Source: Onchocerca lupi (taxonomy: Eukaryota > Nematoda > Chromadorea > Rhabditida > Onchocercidae). Taken from it: 64,000 nucleotides of DNA. The notes under the pieces were generated by a model. That model was not told the origin of the DNA and made no database searches. It saw nothing but the letters and a program-made list of their open reading frames with translations. The translations under genes were made by a program, and so were the position numbers. The DNA lies in assembly GCA_028564675.1 (NCBI GenBank), contig JAOVVO010000330.1, forward strand, positions 21,146 to 85,145, given 5' to 3'. The stretch's first letter is position 1, and each line of letters opens with the position of its first letter. This document shows, one piece after another, positions 13,291 to 25,800 of this stretch.

Positions 13291-13573
13291 GGTGTTTGAA
13301 AACAGCTTATCTTTTTGGTTGTCATTGTTTGTCACTTTCATGCTTTTTCCCTTCAAATTTCCAGTATTTTCCATAAAAAACAGTAAACAGTATAAAAAAT
13401 TCCTTCAAACTAAGTCTAAAAAGTTGGTGATTTCGAAATTTCTAGACCTATGGTTTTTAATTAAATCTAAAGGTTGGCGAATTCTAAATTCCTAAATCCT
13501 TTAAAGATTTAAAAATATAGGAGATAAAAGATTGAAATGTATCGCAAAGTGTCAATTATAGAGACAGAAGCTT

Positions 13574-13740
13574 GGTGATGCATACTAGTTTGTACGTGCA
13601 CATTCTTAAAAAACGTGATTAATACCATACTGTTCATACGTGTATATTCTAAAAAAAAAAAAAAAAAGAAATAGAACATGATCAAAACCATGTTGTTCGT
13701 ACGTGCATATTCTCAACAAGCGCGGTGAATGCCATATCGC
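13574..13740. repeat. imperfect ~55-bp tandem repeat, about three copies
   Basis: A block with TTGTACGTGCACATTCT, then TTCATACGTGTATATTCTAA, then TTCGTACGTGCATATTCTCA recurs, with RATACCATA-type spacers. A poly-A run (13651-13666) interrupts the middle copy. Confidence 0.7.
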
Positions 13741-14767
13741 TAAAGCAATGAGGAGCTAAATGTTGCAAGGTGATTTTCATAAATTCTACATGATTCATTT
13801 CGAAATGGATGACTGTGTGAGGTATTCTGGTGTGGTTTTATGTATATTTATTTCATGGTTGATTTCAAATTATTCAGATTTTTACAGTCTATTGTTTTAT
13901 CTGAAACTGAAATTGGAATTTTGTTTTCGGAATTTTGATTTCTAAGAAAAAGGATTCTAAATTGAAATGTTCATTCTCTTAATTTAATTTCTAAGATGTT
14001 TCGTGATTTCTTTTTTTAATTCCAATTACTCTTATTTCTTTTATTCGTTACGTATCTCTTTTGATAAGTAGTTTTTAAATTTTCCGGTAATAGGAATGAG
14101 ATGTATCGAAGAAGTACATGTTGCGTATTTTACCGGAAATTCTGGACACTGCGAAAAGTAGCTGTCGTTTAAATCTCCAATCAGAGACAAAAATATTCCG
14201 TTGCAAAGTTTATTTACATATTTGCAATTTGCACTAGCATTACCCATTAATCATGTAATGGTTTGATCATAATGGATAATTTTGGTGAAAAATGATCAAT
14301 ATACCTCTAGCACCATAATAAATCTTGTTTCTGTTATTGAATTCCTTTTCCATTCTCCGGAAGATTGATTTTTCTTACAGAAGAGATTTTTTTCCATCAG
14401 TTTTGGTTGAAACATATTCAGATCTTTGTTGTATCCGGAGTATTTGTGAGTTTTTTTATTTTTTGGTAATGGTTTCGTAGTTCGCCAGTCTATTCATGCA
14501 GTTATAATTTATTGAAATTGAGAACAGCCCATCCCGGAAAATGTATTTTGTTTTTTCATTCAAAATAATGAAATTTAAGTTATTAAATCCAAAGGAATTT
14601 AATTTGTTTCATGTCTAGAAAATTTCTACCAGCTTTGAGTTCTTTCGATGAAAGTTAAAGTTTTGGTCTAAGATGCAGGATCAGACCTTGACAGTTAACT
14701 TGTTTGTACTAATTCTTTGGTATTTAAGCTTGCATTTGCAATAAAATATGGCAGGCTGTTCTTTTTC

Positions 14768-14795
14768 TTCAGCTTAGCCCTGGAGCTAAGCTGAA
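14768..14795. other. perfect 11-bp inverted repeat (hairpin)
   Basis: Arms TTCAGCTTAGC (14768-14778) and GCTAAGCTGAA (14785-14795) flank a 6-base loop, CCTGGA. It lies about 550 bp before the ATG of the Ig-domain gene, in otherwise gene-free DNA. The function is unknown. Confidence 0.75.
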
Positions 14796-15343
14796 TCTTT
14801 GAGTAATGAGCATTTGGAAGTTTTTCATACTTATTACTTGGTCTTTGCTGTTCATTCATCATCCGGTACTCTCGATTCCAGTTTTATATCGGTAGGGAAA
14901 TTTTTGATATAACAGTCTAGAGAATATGAATGAATCGTTTGTTGTAATTTGCATGGATCGAACATATAAGCGTCATTCTAATATTCACGTTACATTTCGC
15001 GTTGTAGCGTATGAATGCAATAAATCGTTTATTACATTCTCATCTTTTTTTATTGTTTATTTTGATGTAAATTAAATTGAGTTTTAACTGTTCATTCCAT
15101 TGCAGTGTTTGATTTGTCAAAAAGAATAAAAAAAAAAAAAAACCTTTTTCAGAACAAAAAAATACCTCTAGGTGCGTTCTGCATGTATGCGTACTTAATT
15201 TCAAATTATGCCATATTTGTCATCAATTAAGTGGGCGTGCACAAACAGACGCTACTGTGTTCTTTTTCTCCAATTTTTTATTACCTTTCTTTTTTACTAA
15301 TTGGAAAATTTTCTGAAACAGCAGTTACAGTACCAGAAAAAAC

Positions 15344-18300
15344 ATGAAACAGATACGATCCATTTTAGCTATCTTGGTTACTTTCTTCGGTGAGTTTTCC
15401 GCTGTTTTTTTTTCAATTTTTATATCCTTCATTGGTATATGAAATGAAGAATTTAAAGAATTTTTAAGAACTTATAATGTCTAAATAGTATGCGTCACAT
15501 AATAATTAAACAGAATATGTAAACAGTGGTGCGGTTTCGATGACTGTTATTTTTATGACATTCCATTTCATCGATCCTCTATAGAAATTGTTGACGATGT
15601 CAAGAATATTCGATATGTCTATGTGCTCATAGTTCTCGTAAGATAACCATAAGTAAGGTTCTGAAGAAATGAATATTAATTACGTCAATTGTATCGCTGT
15701 TAGTCATTAAGATATCATCTGCTATCAGATTTTTCGTCAACTATTTTCGATTGATTCTCACTTTTACAAAGAATTGTCGATTAACAGGTTTCTCGTGCAA
15801 TATGATCATCGCTGGTAGTAATACGTTCGCACAGGGCAATTTGGAAGTACTTTTCAATGTTACTTCAGTGAAATCGGGTGATGACTATCCTCTCAAGGCC
15901 AATGTACCCAATTTATGGTAGGTTTGATTTTTTCACTTATTTTCTGCTGAATAATTTTTATATCTGGAATAATTTATTGTAGATCTGGAATCAAATCACT
16001 CATATAAGGCGAAATTAAGTAATTCCGTACTCTTAGCTTTTGCCGATTTCAATCCCACTTAAAAAAAGAGGCGGTTAGATCAAAGAAATATCCTATAAAT
16101 TTAGAATTTGAATTTTAACAAAGGAAATGGTGTTGTACTAAGAATCAAATTCAAAAAAAAAATGGAGAAACGTCATTTTATTTCATTCCTATTGTTCAAA
16201 GTAATTTCTGTCTAACAGTTGTCTCTAGGTGTCAGGCAATGTCCAACCGAACTCAACAATTGATACCCATCAAAGAAGCTCATTTTGTACGAGATTTGGA
16301 TAAGGAAATTCTTCCAGCAATTATTTATAATCAGACGCGAGCAATTTTGGAATTTGGTAATACATCGATTTGGAGTGCAGGAAAATATCGTTGCGAAATT
16401 ACCACTGAAGAGGATGAATTGGTTTGGGGATGGTTATTCGTGAATAGTTAGTTTTGCGTCTTTTTTTAATTATAAAGGATTTAAGGATTGATAAAAGTTC
16501 CTTTCTGTTTCGATTACTTCGATGGAGCATGTAGACCAGATTTCATAGATTTTATTGCTTGATAATAGCTTCATCGTATTAACTGTGATCTTTGTAGTGC
16601 GTCCTGTCTTTCATGTGAACAATTCTAAGACACTGGAAGCAGTTGGAGATAATCATTTCCATGTTAAAACTTCCATTCTGAGAGCAACGGAAGGCGAAAC
16701 GGTGACAATAAATTGCCCCGTACGAGGCTTTCCAGAACCAACCATTAAGTGGTATAAAAACGATGTGCCTGTTGGTAAGTATTAATAGATGCAGATATCT
16801 ATATTCTGTATAAAATGGTGGAAAAATTATTGCTAATTAATATTTACTTCGAATGAAGAGCCAAAACTCCGAATTAAGCTAAGAAAAAAAAAGGCTTTAA
16901 TAGTCAAAAAAAGCAATCTAATTCGACAATCTAATTGTCGAAGCATCTTTTAAATAATTTATAATTATTCGCAACTTTTCATTCTTTAAAGCGGAAATTG
17001 TTATAGCGTCTACGGAGCAGGTGACTTTCTTAGAAAAGGGCCTACAAATTTCAAAAATTGAATTTGATGATGAAGGAATTTATTCATGTGTTGCCCAAAA
17101 TTCATTTTCCAAAGTTCTTGATGGCAAAATTATCTTATGGGAGTCGCGATTGGATCATGAACTTAAAGTGAAAAGTAAGTTTTTCTGTATCACTTCGATA
17201 TTTTGGTAATTCAGGCATTCAGATATAATTTATTTATTTAAATCAAAGAAAAAAGTGGTCGTTGGTATCTAGAGCAAGTTAATCAGAAATAATAGCAGGC
17301 CAGGAACAGGGAAGAAAAAGCTTGTAGGAAGTGACAAATAAAAGGAGAAAACTGAAAAACCTAGTATCTTTTTTCAAGGTTCTGGAAAATTGGTAACATC
17401 GTATGTATCATTTTTTATTCCTAAGAAACGAACCAAAATTGTTTTTTTTATTGGATCTTCTTTATTGCACACCTTTTTCGAAATCCGATCAAAAAAAGAT
17501 AACAGTCGCTTTTTTTCATTCATTTTCACATTTCTGAAAAATTGGCAAATCCTGCTATTTTTACAAAAAGCGTGAGTATGTATTGGCATAATATGTTTGG
17601 CAATTTTTTGTTTTAGAAATGATAAAATAATAGCAGTTTTGTTCATTGCTCAAATCTGCAAGAAATAAAAGTGTTTCTCGGTTATATTAATTTATAAAAA
17701 TTTAGCTTATTGACATTCGTATAAATTACCATTCTCTTCCATTAGTATCGAGAAAGGACACGGAACTTTGAACATGAATATTAAATATTGAATATTATAA
17801 TAGATGTTCATCTGTGCCTTTGAGAAAGTTTGTTTCAAAAGATATTGGTCTATCGTGTCTATATTTGAATGCAATTACTTGATCCTGAATTATATTACAA
17901 AATCCGATTTCGATAATGGAAATCGATAAAAAAATATTGCATGATTGAGCAGTTTCAATGATCTTATTATCATATATACAGTCATTCTCATTTAATTTCG
18001 ATATAATTTTTAGAAACCCTGTCCACAAAGTAGACTAATGAAATGTCTTTATAGATTATTTCATGGTTACAGAATTCTAGTTTTCCAGGCTCATATAGAT
18101 GGGTTTATCCACTTATAGTTATCATCATCTTGTTTTTGTTATTATTCATTATCATCTATGCATGCTCTGCTTTCAATCGATATAAAACATACAACGTTGA
18201 AAAACGTGAAAGGTATATGATTTATAGTTTATTTCTCGTATTTTTGTTAAAATCTTGTATAAGCAGAAAAGTCATGTATTTATTTTTATTGATTATAATC

Positions 18301-18562
18301 TGTTTCTAGTTGATATAGAACTATTATTTTGTCACAAAAGTAATTTGGATTCCTTAAAATCAGAGAAGAGACTAAATGCTGTCTCTGCTACTTCCGTTGA
18401 TATAGAACCTATTATTTTGCTCGATGACATTATTGTTTAGTAATGTTAGCCGAAAGTTTATCTATGATTTGCAGACGAAAAAAGCGACAAGCAAATCTTG
18501 GATATAATGAAAAAATGTCACAGCAACAGCCAATTTTAGATTATAATAACGATTTGGAATAA
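15344..18562 (+). CDS. two-Ig-domain type I membrane protein (ZIG/basigin-like)
   Basis: Seven exons join in phase: 15344-15389, 15788-15917, 16229-16446, 16598-16774, 16992-17174, 18089-18212 and 18475-18562, giving 321 residues. Every intron is GT-AG. A hydrophobic signal peptide covers residues 1 to about 24. Ig domain 1 pairs C60 with C114 (KYRC motif). Ig domain 2 is a classic I-set domain with C171, W183 and C223 (DDEGIYSC). One transmembrane helix at about 257-279 (WVYPLIVIIILFLLLF) is followed by a short, basic then polar tail. Five N-glycosylation sequons (N39, N65, N93, N103, N139) fall in the predicted outside part. Two Ig domains plus one membrane span match nematode ZIG-1/ZIG-10 or basigin-type adhesion proteins. 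The exact orthologue cannot be decided from sequence alone. The start follows acceptor-like AGs at about 15321-15336. Confidence 0.9.
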
Positions 18563-19287
18563 AACCGATAAAGAAAAGAAAAGAAACATCGCAGTGATTG
18601 TAGTGATATGCATTCTTCGGTTCTTCTTTTCGCAACACTGCCATCCAAAAAATAACCATCCGGAAAACAATCACTTTCTGCAAAATTTTTCCTCCGAATG
18701 ATTTATTTTGAAGAATGTTTTAATATCTTTTAATTCATTTGTTTTACTGATATATAAATATTTGATGGATAATGTGTGCCTCGGGACTTTTCATTCTTAA
18801 AAAACTCCATTTAAAAAAACTTGCTTGATTATGATTTCAAAATAATGCTTCTTCCGGACTAGGTCCTGAATTTTTCAAAATTTTAAAAACGAAATCTTTT
18901 CTATGGTATTTCAATTTTCCCAGTAGTTTTGTTTATAATATCTTTTCCCTCCTAAGGAACCAATAATCCGTCCAAAAGTTGTTCATTTTTGCTTCCTCGT
19001 TTTATTGGCAAAAATTTGTAATGGATTTGGAAAAAAATAGTTTCAGCTTTCTTTAGCAAAATTTTTTGTACTGCCGCGTATTCCTTCATTATATGCTACA
19101 TTTAATCAGTGATTTTCAGCCTTTTTTAAACTTTCGTTGAATTTTTCTGTTAATTATTCATTGTTAATCCATTATTTACTATTCCATAAAAAATGTTTCT
19201 ATTTTAATGTATTCAGTGTGCATCATTTGCTATTCATGTATATCTCACATGTGTAGTACCTTATGTCAATATATCTCAATTTTTCAG

Positions 19288-20316
19288 GTTGATAGAAGCT
19301 AAAGGAATAGTATTTGAAGGCATTTTGTGAGCTTTTCATTAGGAAGATAATCATAAACTAGGTCTGTGATCATTCTACAAATATTGTATTAGGTAAAAAA
19401 GGCAAGCAGAGAGAGATATTACTGTTCCTCAAGTACTCGAGCAATATTTAAAATTCCCCATCTCGTATCTTGTTTGAAACTGGTGATATTATTTCTGTGT
19501 ATGATGGAGAATTATGAATTACTTGCTTTTTGCAAAACAATGACATCTTCATTTTGTAGTCGATGCTTATATTAATTAGTTGTTATCATCCAAAACATAT
19601 ATCATTTTTTTTTAATCTCTGCGAAAGTCGTAAAATTTAATGTTGATTATTTTACAAGTTTTTGTGTGAATTGATTTACACACTATACTTTTTTTTGTTG
19701 TTTCGACATTTTGATACTGCTTGCATGATATAAAATTTTTATCTCAATTTGAATTCAATTTGAAAAAGTAACTTTGAAGCGATATCTTGCAATCATAAGA
19801 GAGGATTTAAATTTCTGATTATAGAACTTAAGCTTAGCGTTTAGGCGTTTTGCGTCATAAAATTCTAGAAGAGAAAAGGAAAACTGGATCAGCTGCATTT
19901 GTTGGTAATCAAGCAATGGACGAGCAATTATCCGTTTCCGAAGTTTATTCGTTTTTTTTGTTCAAAATAAGATTTAATTGTAGCAGGACTTGTCTGCTTA
20001 TTTTTTTATTTCTAAAAGTCAGAGTTTTAGAATTCTCAATCTTTCAATTTTTTAATATTGAGTTTTTAAACTTTTTGCATTACCCGGTTAGCACAATGAA
20101 CAAGTTTTCTTGCAAATGCTTCGCATAAGCTGCTGATAAGTTTGACGATCGCATAATGATTTATTGCAGTTCGGTGCTCTATCCTGGCATTGCTCATCTG
20201 ATCGATGATCTGCAAATGATAGGCATTAATCAGGGTCAAATGACACCAATGTTTAGTAAGAGTTGCAGAAATTGTTGAGAATCTTCGAAGAGTTACCGGT
20301 CGAGATTGATAAGTAA
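19288..20316 (+). pseudogene. unidentified multi-exon gene or its relic
   Basis: Four plus-strand blocks have natural-looking protein composition. 19288-19329 follows TTTTTCAG and reads LIEAKGIVFEGIL then TGA. 19403-19477 contains DITVPQVLEQYLKFPIS. 19850-19942 contains EEKRKTGSAAFVGNQAMDEQ. 20170-20316 follows TTATTGCAG and reads LYPGIAHLIDDLQMIGINQG, then QMTPMFS. In this last block the frame breaks near 20260 and resumes one base out as ELQKLLRIFEELPVEIDK before TAA (20314-20316). Exon phases do not join as they stand. It ends just before the convergent ShKT gene. The family was not recognised. It is either a recent pseudogene or a live gene with sequence errors. Confidence 0.4.
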
Positions 20317-20492
20317 CATATCACTTTGAAATAATTTTGATATTGACGCAAAGATTGATTAATCTATGATTCTGAACTATTCATGTTTTTTGAATTAGAA
20401 GTGAAAGAAGTTCAAGATAATTTTATATTTTCAATTATTGCTCTTTTGCTCTAGTTTCAACAAATATCTCAATGCTTATATGTACTTTAAAG

Positions 20493-20498
20493 TTTATT
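20493..20498 (-). terminator. poly(A) signal AATAAA of the ShKT gene
   Basis: AATAAA on the minus strand, 24-29 bases beyond the stop codon of the ShKT gene. Confidence 0.7.
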
Positions 20499-20521
20499 AT
20501 TTTTAGGAAAATTAATTAACA

Positions 20522-21619
20522 CTAACTAGGTTGACATACACCACATGTTTTCGGACATTGTTTATTCATTAGATGTGCATAAGTTTGTTCACTGCATAAA
20601 TATCGTTTGCCTAAAATTACTTCATAAATTTTCATCAAAAATAATATCTGTCATTTCTACGGTAGAATTAACTAAGATATTTTAAACAGTCCTAGATTAA
20701 TCAAAATTTTATTCATGCATGTGTATCTTGGATATGATTAAATTATTTGTTAAATTCGAAATACCTTCACAATCTGTTGATAAATCTGTACATACAGTTT
20801 GTTTCTCGCTTTTTACTGTAAAATATGTAGTGTATGTTGATAATATAGTTGTAGTTTCTATCGTAACTTCTTCCTCATCTACCTGATCAGTATTTGTTCC
20901 TGATTCGGAATATTCGTTATTATCTGCATCTTCATCCCCTTCTTCGGCATCTACAACTTCTAAATAAACTTTAAACAGATGATCTGAATCTCCAATTAAT
21001 TTTTAGTACAAGTTTTTGCAGCTATATCCTTTTTATGAACTGTCTGATCCCTTCATTACTTTTAACTCAACTCTGAAAATGATATAATTGTATGGTAATA
21101 TAGAGCATATGTGTGACCCGAAATTGATAAATTACTGGAGTCAGGTAGTTGTTTTTAATAATAGTACCACAAACCTAAATCAGGTTCTTTTTCATTTTCA
21201 TCCTGTTCTACAATCTCTTCTGTTCGACTGTATTCACACAGATTACATGTCCTATAAAACAGGAAAATAGATTATAAATAAAAATGTTAAATTTATCCTA
21301 TTTGTTTTCTTTCGAAATAATTCTGGTTTATGAACTAAACTTTTTAAAAGATAATAATCATAACTATTCGATTTGATAATCGATTACATACAATTATATT
21401 CAAATATGCAGTATACAATATAGATGTACATGTATATACTTACTTCTTGCAAACTGACTGCATGACACTACGAAATGCATTACTGTGGCATAAATGACTT
21501 CTCCGTTTGCAGTGCAGTGATTTATCTGCGCAAACAGTTTGCGATTTTCGCTCAGCATAAGCTGCAGAAATGATAAATAGCGATAGAAGCAACAGGCAAT
21601 TCTGCGAGAGATAGCGCAT
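20522..21619 (-). CDS. secreted protein with two ShKT domains
   Basis: Four exons (21444-21619, 21175-21251, 20765-20959, 20522-20610) join in phase to give 178 residues. The first 22 residues are a signal peptide (core NCLLLLSLFIISAA). ShKT domain 1 has cysteines 30, 37, 44, 57, 61 and 64. ShKT domain 2 has 141, 148, 155, 168, 172 and 175. Spacing is C-6-C-6-C-12-C-3-C-2-C in both, with the typical KTC ending. Between them lies an Asp/Glu-rich linker, then a Thr-rich strand. The domain is named after a sea-anemone peptide but is widespread in nematode secreted and surface proteins. No Lys-Tyr pair is seen where the channel-blocking dyad would be expected, so channel block should not be assumed. 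The start is supported by an acceptor-like CTATAG three bases before the ATG. Confidence 0.88.
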
Positions 21620-21622
21620 TTC

Positions 21623-21634
21623 CTATAGTAGAAT
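21623..21634 (-). promoter_or_regulatory. probable spliced-leader acceptor of the ShKT gene
   Basis: Minus-strand TTCTACTATAG ends three bases before the ATG. Such a close AG before an initiator ATG is typical of nematode trans-splicing, but no leader addition can be seen in genomic DNA. Confidence 0.45.
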
Positions 21635-21698
21635 TCAACTATGTTTCTTATTTTTTATAGAATAAATGATGATGATTGACTAATTGACAATTTAGTCG

Positions 21699-21800
21699 AT
21701 GAAAATTAGCAATGAGGAAGCTGCGCTCGCCGGAATGTTGACAAAATTAGGAATGACCGAAAGATGGCCGAAATTGCCGTCAAATGGTGCACTTAAATAA
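21699..21800 (+). CDS. small ORF, 33 residues, divergent from ShKT gene
   Basis: ATG follows an acceptor-like GACAATTTAG/TCG and opens a 33-codon frame ending in TAA. The peptide (starting MKISNEEAALAGML and containing TERWPKLPSNG) has balanced composition and the DNA is richer in GC than its surroundings. It starts about 80 bp from the ATG of the ShKT gene on the other strand. It could be a small protein, a first exon or chance. No family was recognised. Confidence 0.3.
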   Translation: MKISNEEAALAGMLTKLGMTERWPKLPSNGALK

Positions 21801-22185
21801 TGTTGTCTGAATAATTATTAAAGGAATTTTGTCGAGAGTAGATTGAGTCTTGTCGAGTGGACAAATGACCTATCAACAACCATTTCACCTCTACTGTATC
21901 GTCCTTTTCCATCAATTCCTTTTTGTTGACTTTAGTGACCATCGGATTTAGTTCAGCAAAATTGATACAAATAAATTTTTCTGTAATTATACTATACAAA
22001 ATATATTACTCTTTTTTTCTTTAAATTTCATTTTTAACCAATATCGAGGATAAATCAAGAGAAATGAGAATAAATTTCGCAACTTCTGCTTCCTACTGGT
22101 TAAAGTTGAAAAATTTCATCTTCCAAATTTTTATATTCAGTCATGTTACAAAGATGGTCGATATCGCCGTTCGGTAGGTGAAATT
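21752..22185. repeat. shared AAAGATGG-CGA-AT-GCCGT motif, two copies
   Basis: 21757-21780 reads AAAGATGGCCGAAATTGCCG and 22151-22174 reads AAAGATGGTCGATATCGCCG, each preceded by an ATG about 6-7 bases upstream. Both are GC-rich islands in AT-rich DNA, about 390 bp apart. The AAGATGG core resembles YY1-type sites, but that reading is speculative. Confidence 0.5.
21793..21980 (-). CDS. candidate terminal exon, unplaced
   Basis: After an acceptor-like AATTACAG at 21981-21988 the minus strand is open for 62 codons to TAA at 21793-21795. It includes INFAELNPMVTKVNKKELME and VEVKWLLIGHLSTRQDS, a balanced, protein-like composition. No convincing upstream exon was found. A nearby minus frame at 22097-22250 (KFHLPNGDIDHLCNMTEYKN, then TAA) does not join in phase. 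The family is unknown. Confidence 0.3.
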
Positions 22186-22796
22186 TCTCAACTTTCATTT
22201 CAAAGTATAAATCAAAGCAAAAGATGTTGAAAAACAAAACTCATAATAAATGAGATCACATTGTTTGATTTGAATCCAAAATGAAAAATGAATTAATATT
22301 TTAACTTAAGAAAGTATAAAATTATGATCTTCCTATTTCAAGAATGCAGATGGAAAAATGTTCAAGCAACATTTTTATTTAGAAAATAAGATTGGAATCA
22401 CATCTATCAATTGAGGTGATCTTTGTCTTCTGACTTTTTACTTATTACAAATAAATTACACTTAATCATATTGTTCCACTTCCTATTTCATTCTCATTGT
22501 TATCCAACATTTGATCAAAAATTTTTGTTCACTGAACTGTCTGAATTAAATACCAACCAGTATTTTGAATATGCTTCGATGAAATCGAAATCTCAAGTTG
22601 CTTTCAACGAACAGATCAATCTGAAATTTGCTGATGGATGAAATTCATACGTTCTGATTAACGTTATTTATCCGTCAAATAATCACAAAAAGTTTAGCTT
22701 TCTCAAATATTGACAGTCGATCTTAGTAACTATAGTTTTTGTTTTTCATTTACAATTACGAATATTTTAGTTTTTGTCTACAATTTACAATTACAG

Positions 22797-22855
22797 AAAT
22801 CAACAAATGATTTTTATTTTTGAGACACTCAAAAACAGAAATCATTTGTTGATTT
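22797..22855. repeat. 17-bp perfect inverted repeat
   Basis: AAATCAACAAATGATTT (22797-22813) and its exact reverse complement (22839-22855) are separated by 25 bp. It could be the ends of a tiny mobile element remnant or a cruciform. Confidence 0.7.
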
Positions 22856-22859
22856 TTGA

Positions 22860-25800
22860 AAAATTACCATTTATTAATGCTTATTTGCTCACTTATTCGT
22901 TTATTTATTTAACAGTCCAGGAATTTTAGTAAAAGTATAAAATTAAGTCTATTTATATAGGATTTTAATTTCTGCTAACTATGAACTTTAAATTATTAAG
23001 CATTTTAATGCAACGGATTGATATACCTGATAATTTAAAAACTCGCACATAACTATATTCATCTCATAATTTTTAAATTTTCCGTTATATGCTGCTAAAA
23101 TTTATGTTCATTAAAGTTTTTATTTTTTGCCAAATAAATTAGAACAAATGAGAATAAGAAGGATGGAAAAAAGAAATGTAATTCCAAAAAAAAAAAACAG
23201 TTTCAACTAATATTTTTTAAATTAATCACGGATATTTTTATCTCGTTAGATCAGATTTATCGCAATAAAATGTATCATCCAATTAATCGATTTATCATTT
23301 ATCATTCTTTCAGGAATCACATTCTTTATATTTTGAATGATAATGGTTTGATAATGGATAAAGCTCGCATAGAGGATGCTTAGCCTGGATTTGACTTTCG
23401 GACCTATTTACTATACGTTGATTACAGAAAAGAAACAATATCTGTTAATGATCAAAAAAAAAAGAAAGAAAATGATGATAATTTATTTTTTTCGATCCTT
23501 CATGCGAATCAATTGAATTTAAAAAAAGAAAAAATTTTTGTTTCCGATATGGTCATTTAGTTTGAATAAACTAATTATCCACTTGTTCAAATCATGCATC
23601 TACTTAAAAAACATATAATTGTGTTTATATTACTCGATTTACAAGATGAATGAATAAAATGTCAATTTACTATCGTAAATTTTTACTAACAGAATCTTTC
23701 CTTACAATCAAAATAAATGTATGAAATTTTGATTTCATGAATTCCCATGAGAAAAGATCGATTAGATTTATAACGCTTCATTTTTTCTTTTTTTTTGTTA
23801 CAATATCGTTTAATCATTCAAATGGTTTGTTGTTACTTGAATGAAACATTTTTGAGAAATGAGTGGAATTGTACTAAAAGCTACTAACTGCACTTATCGT
23901 CAAAGCATCGTTTATCATATTTCCCACTTTCGAATTATTGTTTTCCTTTTATTTGTTCTCAAATGTAAAGAGAAAAAAAAAAGTAAAACAAAAATTTCGA
24001 TGAATAAAAAGAAATTCGATTTTTCATCGAAAAATTTCATACAATGCTATTAGTTTTTTTTGCTTTATTTTGTTAAGAAAAGAATCCACCAATATTTTTG
24101 TGCTTAATTACTGTAAATAAATTAGTGATAACATTTTTTATCAAATGATAAAAAATTATAAAACAATTCCATTCTTGGCAATTGGAAACTCTTTCATTTC
24201 TAATCTTTTCATTTTGTGTCTTTTTTTTCTTTTGGTTATTGAAGGCAATGGCCTTAATTGTGTTTACGATTTATCATCCGAATTGATAAATACGAAATTA
24301 AAATTAATCAGTCTTACGGATCTTTTTCTGTAAATGTGAACACTTTTTTTGGGTTAAAAGATTATTTCTTTTGATGTGAAAATGAAGACAATGTTAAACG
24401 ATAACGGAAATTTTTATTTTTCCAAATAATTTTTTTTGCTATCAGTTAGAAGGTATCATTTGATTCTTTTATAATTTAAAATTTTCATAAAAATTGCAAT
24501 AGAAATAGTTTCCAATAAAATTAATAATTTAAAAATTTGTCAGTAAAAATATTTAGCATTGTTAATTCGATTTCTAAATGGTTTGAAAAAAAAAGTTTTT
24601 AAATATTCCGTGATAGCATGACATTTACTATTAAATACTGTAGAATATAATAAAACTATCGTCCAAGAGAACTAATTTGTTTTGGGTTACTTAATAAAAA
24701 CATTCTTTATAATCCATGAAAAAGCTTCAGTTCTTTTTTCAAAGTTACAAAAACGCAAATTTTCAAAATACTTCCTACTAATTCATATCATAAATTGAAA
24801 TTTTTTCTTTGAAATATTCAAATTTCAAAAAATAAATGATGCATCCTAATATTTTTCTTCCAGTTAATTAAATATATGGAATTTATAGTATGAAATTTGA
24901 ATTTATAAAAGCAATATTTTGAAGCCAATATTCAGAAACAGTTTGATGAACAAAATATTTTTGCTACTGTAGTGTAAAAAATTCTGGACGGTACATTCTT
25001 TTGTTGTAAGTGATATTAAATGAATAGGTCATTTCGATTCTAACTAAAAATTACGAATATATGATTACTGTAAAAGAAAAGGTTTGCAAACATTTTGAAG
25101 TATTCTCTTTTTTTAGAATTTTCACTAAGAGAAAACAAAAAATAACAAGACTATTCCATTGATTCAGTTTTATTTAATTTAGTTAATACTTTTTAAAAAA
25201 AATGGGAAGAAAAGGAGTGTCCATATGAATATTTTTCTTAATTTTCTTTTATACTTTTTATTTTTAAATAATTTATATTTAAAATCCAAAACTAAATTGA
25301 TTAAGAATTATTAAAATGATATGCTAAAAGTGTTGTATTTATTAGTGGTAATTTAATCATTTTCACTCCTAATTTGCCAAATAATCTATGTAATAAAAAA
25401 AAAGCTTTTTTTCAGATAAATTTTCAAGCAAAAAATCATATGAATTTTAGGGTATCCTTTTAATTAACATCCCAATTTATTGCAATTATTTAAAAAAATT
25501 GAAAATTGTTCTGAGTTACAGTCTTTCAGAATTTTTTCATTAAGACAGCCAAGTGTAAAAATATAAAAATTCTCATAAAAGATATAAAACTTTCACATGA
25601 AAGATACACAAAATCTTCCTATATTAACACGAATTTTTCAATTAAATGTTGGAATTATTAACTGATAGCTTTTCATTCTCATTGATTCTCGATAACGAGC
25701 TGTAAGATGCACTTGTTGATATACTTGTAGACATTATTAAATTAAAAATTTTTTTATCTCATCGAAAATGTTCTGCAGGAAATTACTTCGAATTTGCTCG

